Positions 18,136 through 27,290 of a DNA stretch of 64,000 nt are shown piece after piece. The DNA is from an uncultured cyanobacterium. Its GTDB lineage: Bacteria > Cyanobacteriota > Cyanobacteriia > Cyanobacteriales > Nostocaceae. The notes below the pieces were generated by a model that saw only the letters and a program-made list of their open reading frames with translations, had not been told where the DNA came from and did not search any database. The DNA lies in NCBI GenBank assembly GCA_903903925.1, contig CAIVAU010000183.1:81782-145781 (forward strand). The letters are read 5' to 3'. The first letter of the stretch is position 1. Every line of letters begins with the position of its first letter. The position numbers were made by a program, and so were the translations under genes.

Positions 18136-18278
18136 AAGCCTTATTCTTACGTTGTGTTCCTACCTTGTGAAGCTAAAACTAAGCGCAAACATGATTTTTT
18201 CCCTTCAGATTTTAATTAATGTAAGGCTGAAACCCTCATTAATGCGTTGAAAAAAACTTCACCTTAACAGGGATACTT

Positions 18279-18325
<47 letters not shown>

Positions 18326-20212
18326 TCAAGTTTTACCTAACATCTGCAAATTATGTAAAGAGGCGTACAGTCCCTCTTTCTGAATCAATTCTTCATGACT
18401 TCCCTGTTCGATTAATTCTCCCTGCTTCAGCACAAAAATTCGGTCTACATTGCGGATAGTAGAGAGGCGGTGAGCGATGATAATGGCAGTACGTCCTACC
18501 AAAAGTTCGTTTAAAGCTTCTTGAATTAAGGCTTCTGTCCCAACATCTAAGCTTGCTGTCGCCTCATCCAGTACCAAAATTTGTGGAGCACGAATAGCAG
18601 CACGGGCAAAGGCTAAAAGTTGCTTTTGACCACTAGAAAGATTCGTACCCCGTTCTCTAAGTTGGGTATCATAGCCTTGGGGTAGTTGTTCAATAAACTG
18701 GGCGATGCTAGTTTTCTGTGCCGCTTGTTGAATTTCGTCAAAGGTGTAGCTATCTCCTAAGGTAATGTTGCTTTTGACATCGCCAGCAAATAAAAAGCCT
18801 TCTTGTAAAATCACTCCCATGTAACGACGCAATTCTGTCTGGGGTAAATCTCGGATATCTATTCCATCTACCAGAATGCGTCCTTTGCTTGGTTCATAGA
18901 GGCGACACAAAAGACGAATGATGGAACTTTTACCCGCACCTGTAGGACCCACTAATGCCACTTTCTCGCCGGGATGGATCGTGAAGTCTAGGTCTTTAAT
19001 CACGTAATCATCGTCTTTGTAAGCAAACCAGACGTGTTCAAACCGGATTTCCCCCAGTTTTGAGGGATTTGGCATTTTAGATTTTGGCAGATTTGGTTGC
19101 TTGTCAGTTCCCCGTACTCCTGCAATCTCGTCAATATATCCCAAATCAGATTTGTGGCGATCGCGTATTTCTATCGGTTCATCCAAAATATCACTAACAC
19201 GCTCAATAGCGGTAAAACCAGCTTGAATAGTCGTAAATTTTTCTGCAAACTGCCGTAAAGGGTCAAATAATCGCTGGGCATACAATACAAACGCAGATAA
19301 TATCCCAAAAGTCAACTGTTTTTTCAAAAGTAAAAACCCGCCCGTCCACAGAACACCAGCAACAGCAATGAGGGCAACCCATTCTAGTGTTGCCGAAACT
19401 GCTGAATCATAAAAAATGGTCTGATTGAGTTCTTTGTTGTAACGCTTGTTGGTAGCGCGAAACAACTCGGCATTAAATTTTTCTCGCCGGAACAGTTGCA
19501 CGACATTAATACCGAAAATATTTTCTTGTAGTTGGGAATTCAGTACAGAAAGCTCTTCCCTCGCCTTATAATTTCCTTTGCGGTACTGCTGCTGGAAGTA
19601 CACTATTAACCCTGTCACTGGGAACAGCATCAACAGCAATAACAAAGCAAGTTCCCACTGGATGGAAAACATAAAACCGATAATCACCAGCATAGAAAAC
19701 AAATCTGACACAATGCCGATCGCCCCTGTGGAAAACACATCGCCTAACACTTCCACATCACTGGTGAGTCTGGTAATTAATTTACCTACAGGTGTCCTGT
19801 CAAAAAAGCGTACTGCTAGACATGTTACATGATGAAATAGGTCTTGGCGAATTTCCGCAGTGATTTGTTGTCCTACCTTCTGTACCAGATAACCCTGAAC
19901 ACCTGAAAGTGTCAGTTGTATCGTCACCGTGAACAGCAACAATACTTCCAAAATATTGAGACCCTGTAATAATGGGCGAGTCCTGAGAAATTCGTAGGTA
20001 CTAGGTTCCTTGCGGATGAGGGAAATAGCCTGTCCAATGAGCAGTGGTTGTACTGCATTGGCTACTGCAATTGGAACAAGGAGCAATAGTGTCAGTACCA
20101 GCAGTCGTCTAGTACGACGGGCATAGGGTACTAAGCGCAGAAATAACCGCCAGTCATTTTCACGCGGACGGTATTTCGTGTCAAAATCTTTTAACGGTTT
20201 AGAAGTGCTCAT
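18326..20212 (-). CDS. ABC exporter, fused membrane and ATPase domains
   Basis: A 628-residue half-transporter of the MsbA/ABCB type. About residues 35-340 carry six membrane helices (VLTLLLLVPIAVANAV, LVIIGFMFSIQWELALLLL and others), with the coupling-loop motif FFDRTPVGKLITRLTSDVE. The C-terminal ATPase has Walker A GPTGAGKSS, the Q-loop GVILQEGFLF, the signature LSSGQKQLLAFARA, Walker B ILVLDEATASLD and the H-loop AHRLST, all complete. It should act as a homodimer or with a partner; the substrate cannot be predicted (lipid, peptide or drug). It has a linker insert, about residues 360-388 (GVRGTDKQPNLPKSKMPNPS). It is downstream of the pentapeptide gene with a stem-loop between them, so it is probably transcribed on its own. 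Confidence 0.92.
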   Translation of the reverse strand: MSTSKPLKDFDTKYRPRENDWRLFLRLVPYARRTRRLLVLTLLLLVPIAVANAVQPLLIGQAISLIRKEPSTYEFLRTRPLLQGLNILEVLLLFTVTIQLTLSGVQGYLVQKVGQQITAEIRQDLFHHVTCLAVRFFDRTPVGKLITRLTSDVEVLGDVFSTGAIGIVSDLFSMLVIIGFMFSIQWELALLLLLMLFPVTGLIVYFQQQYRKGNYKAREELSVLNSQLQENIFGINVVQLFRREKFNAELFRATNKRYNKELNQTIFYDSAVSATLEWVALIAVAGVLWTGGFLLLKKQLTFGILSAFVLYAQRLFDPLRQFAEKFTTIQAGFTAIERVSDILDEPIEIRDRHKSDLGYIDEIAGVRGTDKQPNLPKSKMPNPSKLGEIRFEHVWFAYKDDDYVIKDLDFTIHPGEKVALVGPTGAGKSSIIRLLCRLYEPSKGRILVDGIDIRDLPQTELRRYMGVILQEGFLFAGDVKSNITLGDSYTFDEIQQAAQKTSIAQFIEQLPQGYDTQLRERGTNLSSGQKQLLAFARAAIRAPQILVLDEATASLDVGTEALIQEALNELLVGRTAIIIAHRLSTIRNVDRIFVLKQGELIEQGSHEELIQKEGLYASLHNLQMLGKT

Positions 20213-20262
20213 ACTAAATTAGTATATTAATTTTTACAAAAAATAAACTATACATTCTCAAT

Positions 20263-20289
20263 GTTGACGGTTAACTGTCAACCGTCAAC
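20263..20289. terminator. Stem-loop of GTTGACGGTT / AACCGTCAAC
   Basis: A perfect 10-base stem with a 7-base loop lies 24 bases past the pentapeptide gene stop (minus strand), followed by another ACGGT-type unit. It may end that transcript, or be another short palindromic repeat. Confidence 0.5.
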
Positions 20290-20312
20290 CGTCAACGGTA
20301 CATTAGTCAAAA

Positions 20313-20822
20313 CTACGGACAAAATAAAGTGTCACGTGTCGCCCGTCCCGTAGTAGGATTAATACCTTGGGCAAGCTTGCACAATTCTTTTTGCAAATCC
20401 TGACGAAGCAGCACGTCAGTAAAATCTGCTCCATCAATGGTAGCCCGATCAAACTTGGCGTTAGCAGCAAATGCACCCTCTAACACTGCATTTGTCAAAT
20501 TTGCTCTGATGAAACGAGCTGAGTCTAGAGTTGCATTGGTGAGATCAGCCCCTTCAAAATTTGCTGATTCTAGATTAGCTGCAAAAAAGCTGACACCACG
20601 TAAATTGGCGTGGCTGAAATTGCTGTTACGGAGATTAGCTTTGGTAAAGCTGGCGTCTGTTAAGTCACGTCCTGAAAAATTTGCTCCGATCAAGCTTTCT
20701 TTGTTATAGTCGAGTGCCAAAGCCTTTGGAGCTAAGCCTAGAGATGCAGTTATGCAAACGACTCCCCAAAGCATGATACTAAGTATAATTGCCCAAATCC
20801 GATTATTTAATTGATAATTCAT
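20313..20822 (-). CDS. Exported pentapeptide-repeat protein
   Basis: A 169-residue protein with an N-terminal signal peptide (hydrophobic AIILSIMLWGVVCITASLGL, then a likely cut after APKALA) followed by about 17 pentapeptide repeats of the A(D/N)LxX type (FSGRDLTDASFTKANLRNSN onward), which fold as a right-handed quadrilateral helix. The C-terminal tail has two Cys (KELCKLAQ and DTLFCP) that could form a disulfide in the periplasm or thylakoid lumen. Function is not known for this class. An in-frame start at 20855 would overlap the divergent yraN-like gene; the ATG at 20822 places the signal peptide properly. A second gene of this type lies at 58497. Confidence 0.8.
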   Translation of the reverse strand: MNYQLNNRIWAIILSIMLWGVVCITASLGLAPKALALDYNKESLIGANFSGRDLTDASFTKANLRNSNFSHANLRGVSFFAANLESANFEGADLTNATLDSARFIRANLTNAVLEGAFAANAKFDRATIDGADFTDVLLRQDLQKELCKLAQGINPTTGRATRDTLFCP

Positions 20823-20836
20823 TTTACTTTTAGCTA

Positions 20837-21358
20837 ATGACAAACCATCCCACATCTCATTATCCCGATATAGGTACCATAGGAGAAGACCTAGTAACCC
20901 AATGGTTACAATCCAAAGGGTGGATAATTTTACATCGACGATGGCGTTGTCGATGGGGAGAACTTGACATTATTGCCCAATATAATGAAGCGCAGTTGAG
21001 TGGGTCAAGGAGAACGCCCACAACCGAACACGTCTCCTTCTCACCCATATTGGCATTTGTTGAGGTCAAAACTCGCAGTTTAGGCAATTGGGATGCAGGG
21101 GGAAGAAGTGCGATCGCGCTAAAAAAGCAAACAAAACTCTGGCGTACGGCTGAGATATTTCTAGCGCGTTATCCCCAAAAATCAGATTATACGTGCCGAT
21201 TTGATGTTGCTATTGTCCACTGTCAGGCAATATCACCAGACCCGGCTGCAACGTCTGTTCCCCAAGAAGCTTTAGCTTTTACATCAGCCGATGGGTATCT
21301 ATTAACACTGCAAGAATACATTCCAGCAGCTTTTGACTCCTTGACAGCAAATGGCTAA
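20837..21358 (+). CDS. YraN/UPF0102 family protein
   Basis: A 173-residue protein of the UPF0102 family with a restriction-endonuclease-like fold. Landmarks are GTIGEDLVTQWLQSKGW, WGELDIIA and LAFVEVKTR, in which the Asp and Glu-x-Lys of a PD-(D/E)XK site are kept. The family is nearly universal in bacteria next to ribosome or RNase HII genes, but its role is unclear. A 20-residue loop (AQLSGSRRTPTTEHVSF) between the Asp strand and the EVK strand makes this member longer than usual. It is divergent from the pentapeptide gene, starting only 14 bases away, so their promoters must overlap the genes. Confidence 0.88.
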   Translation: MTNHPTSHYPDIGTIGEDLVTQWLQSKGWIILHRRWRCRWGELDIIAQYNEAQLSGSRRTPTTEHVSFSPILAFVEVKTRSLGNWDAGGRSAIALKKQTKLWRTAEIFLARYPQKSDYTCRFDVAIVHCQAISPDPAATSVPQEALAFTSADGYLLTLQEYIPAAFDSLTANG

Positions 21359-21454
21359 CAGCCTTCCAATGCGCCATTAGCCATTAACCTTCTTTTTCTC
21401 GCGTTTAGCACGCTTACACACCATAAGCTATTAACAATTCATTTGCTCATGCAA

Positions 21455-21844
21455 TCATGCCAGCGTCTCTGGACAATAGCCCAATCCTCTGACAAACTGT
21501 TGACGGAAAGCCTCTATTTCCTCTCTCTCTGGGCTACCATGAGAGACGATCGCTACTTGATAACGACGCATCACATCAACAGGGCACTGACCTGCTTCCA
21601 AACTCCACAGTGCCATTTGCACCCGCATTGGCGGCTCATAACTAATTCCTAATTCATTGAAGAAGGCACGAATGTCGCCATCTTCTTGGGGTGAGAGGTG
21701 ACCCCTGAGTTTGATCCTAACTACCCAACCATCAATCTGATGAATTACGGTGATGAACGAAACCGGTGTCCGGGGTCTAGCGTGCAAGAACTGAACAGCT
21801 CTCAGAGTTAGACTGGCATTTGCCAGGTAATACAAATATTCCAT
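21455..21844 (-). CDS. Conserved-looking hypothetical protein
   Basis: A 129-residue soluble protein starting MEYLYYLANASLTLRAVQFL at the ATG at 21844; a TTG at 21868 is the alternative. The composition is normal for a real gene, with no repeats, signal peptide or recognised motif. I recall similar proteins being common in filamentous cyanobacteria, but I cannot name a family. It faces the yraN-like gene (convergent, 96 bases apart) and a G/C-rich hairpin lies beyond its start. Confidence 0.6.
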   Translation of the reverse strand: MEYLYYLANASLTLRAVQFLHARPRTPVSFITVIHQIDGWVVRIKLRGHLSPQEDGDIRAFFNELGISYEPPMRVQMALWSLEAGQCPVDVMRRYQVAIVSHGSPEREEIEAFRQQFVRGLGYCPETLA

Positions 21845-21911
21845 TTCGGTGCTTTGGATCAAAGCCAATCGTACATATCTATTATTGGTATATAGACCAC
21901 ACTACCCGCTA

Positions 21912-21949
21912 GGGTAAAAGCCCCCGTTTTTAGATGGGGAGGTTTACCC
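21912..21949. terminator. G/C-rich hairpin of uncertain role
   Basis: GGGTAAA and CCCC pair with GGGG and TTTACCC around a T-rich loop. It lies upstream of the 21455-21844 gene start and upstream of queA. The CCCCC-GTTTTTAGA-GGGG shape resembles the ends of IS200/IS605-type elements as much as a terminator. Confidence 0.4.
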
Positions 21950-22001
21950 AATTTTCATTATTTGTGTTTACGTGTCACCTGAGTGGTAATTCAGTATCAA
22001 C

Positions 22002-22033
22002 TTGAAAGCGCCCCATCGGCGGCGCACCACCCG
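22002..22033. repeat. Dispersed 32-base repeat, copy 2
   Basis: TTGAAAGCGCCCCATCGGCG plus GCGCACCACCCG, matching 13083-13114 with three changes and in the same orientation relative to the following gene. Confidence 0.8.
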
Positions 22034-22084
22034 TTATGAATGGAAACACCTCCACGTCTGCGGGAAGACCCCGCCCAATGCCCA

Positions 22085-23179
22085 ATGCCCCACTCCCCCT
22101 ATGACTTTGAATTAGATCGTTCTTTAGCCGGGTATGACTATGAATTACCTCAAGAACTCATTGCCCAAAACCCAGCGGTTCCCAGAGATAGTTCTAGGCT
22201 GCTGGTAGTGAATTCTGCTAGTATCCAGCACAATACTTTCCAGGATTTACCAAAACTACTGCGACCAGGGGATTTATTGGTCATGAATAATACACAAGTT
22301 ATTCCAGCGCGACTATATGGTCGTAAATCCACAGGTGCAGAGATAGAAGTATTACTTCTGGAAGAACGTCAACATAACTGTTGGTTGGCATTAGTCAAGC
22401 CAGGAAAACGTTTCAAACACGGAGCAAAGGTGATTTTTGAAGCAAGGGGAGAAATTGCCTCCTCTGTCTCAAAAAGTCAGCAATTCCTGACTGCGACAGT
22501 TCTAGAAACAGACAAGGCGACTGGAGGGCGTCTATTACAATTTGATGTGCCTGAAGGAATGTCTTTCATGCAATTGTTGGACATTTTTGGTGTCTTACCT
22601 TTGCCACCTTACATCACTGCGTCTAATGCCGACAGCGAACAGTATCAGACAGTGTATGCCAAAAATCCAGGGGCGATCGCAGCTCCAACAGCAGGTCTAC
22701 ACTTTACCCCAAAAGTACTGCAACAGTTGGGCGATCGCGGAATTAATCAAGCTTTCATCACATTGCACGTAGGCTTAGGGACATTCCGCCCCTTAGAAGT
22801 AGAGGACGTAACGACCCACAAAATGCATGAAGAATGGATTGAAGTCCCTTTGTCAACGGTAGAAATGATCCGTGCGACTAAGGCGTCTGGTGGTCGGGTT
22901 ATTGCCGTAGGTACAACGGTAACACGAACATTAGAAGGAGCAGCATCATCAGGTGATTTACAACCATTTTGCGGCAAAACAGACTTATTTATCTATCCAG
23001 GCTACCAATGGCGGGTAGTAGAAGGTCTAATTACCAACTTCCATCTGCCACGTTCCAGTTTGTTAATGCTAGTAAGTGCGTTAATTGGTAGGCAACGTTT
23101 GTTGAGTATCTACCAGGAAGCCATAGCATCTCAATATCGCTTCTATTCCTTTGGCGATGCCATGTTAATTTTACCGTAG
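22085..23179 (+). CDS. queA: S-adenosylmethionine:tRNA ribosyltransferase-isomerase
   Basis: A 364-residue enzyme that transfers and isomerises the ribosyl group of AdoMet onto 7-aminomethyl-7-deazaguanine in tRNA, giving epoxyqueuosine. Clear family segments are YDYELPQELIAQNPAVPRDS, MNNTQVIPARLYGRK, EVLLLEE, NPGAIAAPTAGLHFT, LHVGLGTFRPL, HKMHEEW and NFHLPRSSLLMLV. The open frame extends upstream to 22040, but the 15 extra residues come from CCCAATGCCC-type filler. The ATG at 22085 gives the usual spacing before YDYELP. It stands alone, with the metacaspase gene 58 bases downstream. Confidence 0.93.
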   Translation: MPHSPYDFELDRSLAGYDYELPQELIAQNPAVPRDSSRLLVVNSASIQHNTFQDLPKLLRPGDLLVMNNTQVIPARLYGRKSTGAEIEVLLLEERQHNCWLALVKPGKRFKHGAKVIFEARGEIASSVSKSQQFLTATVLETDKATGGRLLQFDVPEGMSFMQLLDIFGVLPLPPYITASNADSEQYQTVYAKNPGAIAAPTAGLHFTPKVLQQLGDRGINQAFITLHVGLGTFRPLEVEDVTTHKMHEEWIEVPLSTVEMIRATKASGGRVIAVGTTVTRTLEGAASSGDLQPFCGKTDLFIYPGYQWRVVEGLITNFHLPRSSLLMLVSALIGRQRLLSIYQEAIASQYRFYSFGDAMLILP

Positions 23180-23237
23180 GGGTGGGTTTCCCCCTGCCCT
23201 TGAATGATCCCCATAAATAAATGATCCTGAGGCACCA

Positions 23238-25427
23238 ATGAATTCAGCACAAGGAGTCGTTACATCCAATTTCTTCGCTCTATTGATAGGTATTGATTGC
23301 TACTTACCGAACAAATTGCCAGAAGGGTCTTCCTACAAGAGCCTAGCTGGATGCGTGCGCGACATCAACCATGTAGAATCTTTCCTCAGAAACACACTGC
23401 AAGTGCCCGAAGCTCAGATTTTGAAACTAACGGCTTCTAACACTGACCAATCTAACCAACCACAAGAGTCACCAGAGCATCTGCCAACCTATGAGAATAT
23501 CGTAGCCAAATTTAAGCTACTTACTGATTTGGCTCAACCTCAAGACCAAGTTTATATCCACTACTCTGGACATGGTGGACGTTCAGCAACAATTTATCGG
23601 GAGCTTAAGGGAAACTACGGAGTCGATGAATCCCTCGTTCCCACAGATATTGGTAATTCAGAAGCTCGCTATTTGCGTGATCTAGAGTTGGCAAAACTCC
23701 TACAAAATATGGTGGATAAAGGATTAGTGGTCACAGTGGTGCTGGATAGCTGTCATTCTGGAGGAGCAACGCGAGGAGGAGTCAACGATTCTAATATTCG
23801 TGGTCTAAATGTTGTCGATACAACACCCCGACCAACAGAAAGTCTAGTAGCATCGGCTGAAGAATTAATCGAAAACTGGCGCATTTCGACACAAGGACAA
23901 CAAAACACTCGCAACGTTACTGCGGCTAGTGGTTGGTTACCTGAACCTAGAGGATATGTTTTATTCGCAGCTTGTCGAGATCATGAATCTGCTTATGAAT
24001 ATGCCTTCAATGGCAAAGAAAGCAATGGTGCCCTAACCTATTGGCTATTAGATTCTCTACAGAAGCTGGGAAGCGAAGTTAGTTATAAGGTACTGCACGA
24101 TCGCATCCTCGCAAAAATAAATACTCAGTTTCAACGCCAAACACCCATGTTACAAGGTGAGGGCGATCGCTTGATCTTCAGCGGTAAATCTGCGAATACA
24201 CAATCTGCCGTTCTTGTCAAAAAAGTTGATGTAGTCAAGAGTCGGGTACTGTTGCAAGCAGGTGTGGCACAAGGTTTGCGTAAGGATGCGGAGTTTGCTA
24301 TCTATCAATTAGGTACAACCGACTTTACCCAAACTTCTAAGCGAGTTGCACTGGCTAAGGTGGTAGAAGTACGTGCAGAAGAATCTTGGGCTGAAATTAC
24401 AAAAATTTTACGTCAAGAAAACCCTGGCAACAACTTGCGTCTTTATATTCCTCCTTCTAAAGCTGGTCATTCAACACAGCCAACCCTCAGTGAAGGAACG
24501 ATAGAAGATGGTGCTTCTGCAATCATGCTGTCTCCTAGTGTCAAACTTGTCCGTAAGGTACGTTTATTACCACCTCTAGCAAACCCGCAACTACCAAAAG
24601 GAATAGATTTTATAGAAGCATTGACAGCAGTCAAAGCAGTTAAAGAAAAAGTAGAAGGTCATGGTTGGGTAGAGTTACTATCAAGCGATGAACCAAGTGA
24701 AGAACCGATGACTTATCAGGTGTCGATCAACTCCGAAGGCGAGTACGAAATCCTTGATGCAGGTGGAGAACCAATTCATTTGCGCCCTGCACTCAAAGTA
24801 GGCGAACCCTTTGCTCCGGCTAGTGTCATCAACCGCCTAGTACATCTTTCCAAGTATCAAGCGACTTTACAGCTAGATAACAACGATCCTATATCTTCGC
24901 TAGTAGGAAAGCTAAAAGTTGACATCTGCCTACCGGGAGAAAATCGTGGTGAATTGGTACCATTAAATGCTCCTGGTAACGTCCCAACCTTTGATGTTGA
25001 TGAATACGCACTCTTACGTATCCGCAATGAATCTACCCAAGTCCTCAATATTACCGTACTGGCAATTCAACCAGATTGGAGCATTTCCCAGCTACACCCA
25101 GAGGGCGTATCTGCCTTTGAACCGTTAGATCCTGGCATGGAGAAACTGATTCGCATCCATACAAGCCTGCCTGAAGGTTACTTAGAAGGTGCCGATATTC
25201 TCAAGGTTTTTGCTACAGTTGGTGCAACGAATTTCCGCTGGCTAGAACTACCAACATTAGATAAACCTCGTAAAGGAATACAGGTAACCAGAGGAAATAA
25301 CCCACTTGAAGAATTATTAGCAGCCTTTGCAAGTGAACAACCCCCAATTAGAAATATTAGTGCTGCGGCTTATCCCAGTGACAAGTGGACAGTAGAACAG
25401 GTGAAACTTTTTGTAAAACAGTCTTGA
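23238..25427 (+). CDS. Caspase-like protease (metacaspase/orthocaspase) with DUF4384-like C-terminus
   Basis: A 729-residue protein. The N-terminal peptidase C14 domain (about residues 10-320) has the catalytic dyad His112 in HYSGHGGRS and Cys172 in VVLDSCHSGGATRGG, and a basic-specific pocket is expected as in other prokaryotic metacaspases. AACRDHESAYEYAFNGK and NGALTYWLLDSL follow. A middle region (about 330-560) is not recognised. The segment YALLRIRNESTQVLNITVLA to QLHPEG (about 590-640) is a DUF4384-type sandwich often joined to caspase domains. There is no signal peptide, so the protein is probably cytoplasmic. Such proteases are abundant in filamentous cyanobacteria and are linked to cell death or stress, but the target is unknown here. 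Confidence 0.88.
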   Translation: MNSAQGVVTSNFFALLIGIDCYLPNKLPEGSSYKSLAGCVRDINHVESFLRNTLQVPEAQILKLTASNTDQSNQPQESPEHLPTYENIVAKFKLLTDLAQPQDQVYIHYSGHGGRSATIYRELKGNYGVDESLVPTDIGNSEARYLRDLELAKLLQNMVDKGLVVTVVLDSCHSGGATRGGVNDSNIRGLNVVDTTPRPTESLVASAEELIENWRISTQGQQNTRNVTAASGWLPEPRGYVLFAACRDHESAYEYAFNGKESNGALTYWLLDSLQKLGSEVSYKVLHDRILAKINTQFQRQTPMLQGEGDRLIFSGKSANTQSAVLVKKVDVVKSRVLLQAGVAQGLRKDAEFAIYQLGTTDFTQTSKRVALAKVVEVRAEESWAEITKILRQENPGNNLRLYIPPSKAGHSTQPTLSEGTIEDGASAIMLSPSVKLVRKVRLLPPLANPQLPKGIDFIEALTAVKAVKEKVEGHGWVELLSSDEPSEEPMTYQVSINSEGEYEILDAGGEPIHLRPALKVGEPFAPASVINRLVHLSKYQATLQLDNNDPISSLVGKLKVDICLPGENRGELVPLNAPGNVPTFDVDEYALLRIRNESTQVLNITVLAIQPDWSISQLHPEGVSAFEPLDPGMEKLIRIHTSLPEGYLEGADILKVFATVGATNFRWLELPTLDKPRKGIQVTRGNNPLEELLAAFASEQPPIRNISAAAYPSDKWTVEQVKLFVKQS

Positions 25428-25474
25428 CCTTGAGCAGAGTGGCGATCGCCTAAAGTTACAAAAAAATACATATT

Positions 25475-26107
25475 ATGACTCAAGCCTTACCTAAAACCAA
25501 ACTAGTAACCTTTGAAGAATTCGTTGCTTGGTATCCGGAAAATTCAGAACGTCGTTATGAGTTACATGATGGAGTGATTATAGAGATGGCTTTGCCAAAA
25601 GGGAAGCATGAAAAGGTTACTGGATTTTTAGCAAGAAAACTGACTGTGGAATTTGACCGATTAAACCTACCGTACTTCATACCAAAAACTGTAATCATCA
25701 AACCACCTCTTCATGAGTCTGGATATTCTCCAGATGTGTTGATATTAAACAACGACAATCTTGTAAATGAGCCTGTATGGGAAGATGAATCATTTATTAC
25801 GGCTGCTGCATCAATAGCCTTATTGATTGAAGTCGTTAGTACTAATTGGCGTGATGATTATCTCAAAAAGTACGCTGATTATGAGGAAATGGGAATAAAT
25901 GAGTACTGGATTGTAGATTATGCTGCTTTAGGCGGTAGAGAGTTTATTGGTAATCCAAAGCAACCTAGTATCTTAGTTTGCTCATTGGATGAAGGTGAGT
26001 ATCGGGTTAGTAAGTTTCGAGGTGATGATCGTATCGTGTCTTCCATATTCCCAGAGTTAAACCTGACTGCTCAACAGATTTTCAATGCTGCTATTTCTCC
26101 ACTCTAG
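25475..26107 (+). CDS. Uma2 family (DUF820) endonuclease-fold protein
   Basis: A 210-residue standard-length Uma2 protein. Visible are KLVTFEEFVAWYPENSERRY, ELHDGVIIEM, SPDVLIL, LLIEVVSTNWRDDYLKKYAD and YEEMGINEYWIVDYAALGG, which include the Asp and Glu of the PD-(D/E)XK-like site. It stands between the metacaspase and the AAA/DUF3226 pair, and ends 10 bases before the 24-base direct repeat that marks the left edge of the accessory island. Function is unknown for the family. Confidence 0.87.
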   Translation: MTQALPKTKLVTFEEFVAWYPENSERRYELHDGVIIEMALPKGKHEKVTGFLARKLTVEFDRLNLPYFIPKTVIIKPPLHESGYSPDVLILNNDNLVNEPVWEDESFITAAASIALLIEVVSTNWRDDYLKKYADYEEMGINEYWIVDYAALGGREFIGNPKQPSILVCSLDEGEYRVSKFRGDDRIVSSIFPELNLTAQQIFNAAISPL

Positions 26108-26117
26108 AAGGTAAAAA

Positions 26118-26141
26118 ATGCGTAAAGCCCAAGAAAAACAA
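26118..26141. repeat. 24-base direct repeat, left copy
   Basis: ATGCGTAAAGCCCAAGAAAA ACAA recurs at 30867-30890 with one change, in the same orientation. The two copies bracket the AAA/DUF3226 pair, the toxin fragments and the zeta pair. Each reads as the start of a frame (MRKAQEKQ / MREAQEKQ), so they may be copies of a gene's 5' end. Confidence 0.75.
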
Positions 26142-26216
26142 GTATTATGCGTTTAGAGGTCGCAATATCGCTTATCCTAAGATTAATTACCATAACTTGC
26201 ACGATTTCGTCAACTT

Positions 26217-27287
26217 ATGCTGAGGACACTAAGAATTGAAAATTTTCGTTGTTTCCAAGCTTTCGAGCTTCAGCAGCTTGGCCAGTTAAACCTGCTTGTT
26301 GGTACTAACAATAGTGGTAAAACATCAATCTTAGAAGCTGTTCAACTTCTTAATTCTCAGTCTAATCTCGAATCATTACGAGAAGTAATGATTGGTCGGG
26401 GTGAATATATCTTAAACGATGAAAGTCCTGGCGGTAGTGAGCTAGATATTCGTCATCTCTTTTATGGTCATGAAATTAATTTAAGTAGCAATTTTTCAAT
26501 ACTGAGCGACAATTATAACAATAAAGAAGGGATAACTGTATCTGTAGAACACACAAACCCAGTTAGTTTGTTTGAAAACCTACGAGAGTTTGTATTGGTT
26601 ATTCGGTGGTTGGGGCAGGAGAATGAAAATGTCAAGCTACCATTATCCTCTAAAGAAGGGTTACCGTTGGATTACGTAAGACGTGTTCGCAGAGACTTTA
26701 AAAATTCAGCAGCCAAAACGCAATTTGTAACATCTTCCTCTTTGACAACCGAGAAAATGATCGAGTTATTTGATCGAGTTGTACTCACACCTGAGGAATA
26801 TCTTGTTACAGAAGCACTCCAGATAATTGAGCCAAGTCTGGAACGTATTGCTTCAGTCGGGTCTGAGACGTATAGATCTACTACCTCACGTAGCGGCTTT
26901 GTTGTACGGCTTTCCAATGGAGATCAACGTATACCGATTGGCAGTATGGGAGATGGAATTTGGCGAATGTTAGGACTTACATTAGCAATTGTTAATGCAA
27001 GAAATGGTGTTTTACTAGTTGACGAAATCGACACCGGGCTTCACTTTAGCGCGATGTCTAATATGTGGAGATTAATCTGGAAAACAGCTAAGCGGCTTAA
27101 TGTTCAAGTTTTTGCAACAACTCATAATAGTGATTGCTGGACAAGCTTAGCTGCAATTGCAAGCACTGAAAGCCCAAGTGAGGAAGGTATTACAATTCAA
27201 CGGATTGAGAAAGGCAAACCGAACAGTATTGTCTTTACCGAACGGCAAGTTGTTATCGCCGCTGAACGAGGAATTGAGGTGCGGTAG
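26217..27287 (+). CDS. OLD/PARIS-like AAA ATPase (AAA_15/21 type)
   Basis: A 356-residue ATPase of the ABC-related branch used by OLD-type nucleases and PARIS AriA. It opens with LRIENFRCFQAFEL, then Walker A GTNNSGKTS (29-37), followed by the RLSNGDQRIPIGSMGDGIWR region that replaces the ABC signature, Walker B VLLVDEIDTGLH and a switch His in ATTHNSDCW. Unlike classical OLD proteins it has no C-terminal Toprim domain; that part is supplied by the next gene, three bases downstream. The gene therefore looks like the sensor/ATPase half of a split nuclease. The frame starts with TTG or ATG-less sequence at 26217-26219 (ATG spans 26218-26220 in the local text), so the exact start is approximate. 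Confidence 0.85.
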   Translation: MLRTLRIENFRCFQAFELQQLGQLNLLVGTNNSGKTSILEAVQLLNSQSNLESLREVMIGRGEYILNDESPGGSELDIRHLFYGHEINLSSNFSILSDNYNNKEGITVSVEHTNPVSLFENLREFVLVIRWLGQENENVKLPLSSKEGLPLDYVRRVRRDFKNSAAKTQFVTSSSLTTEKMIELFDRVVLTPEEYLVTEALQIIEPSLERIASVGSETYRSTTSRSGFVVRLSNGDQRIPIGSMGDGIWRMLGLTLAIVNARNGVLLVDEIDTGLHFSAMSNMWRLIWKTAKRLNVQVFATTHNSDCWTSLAAIASTESPSEEGITIQRIEKGKPNSIVFTERQVVIAAERGIEVR

Positions 27288-27290
27288 AGA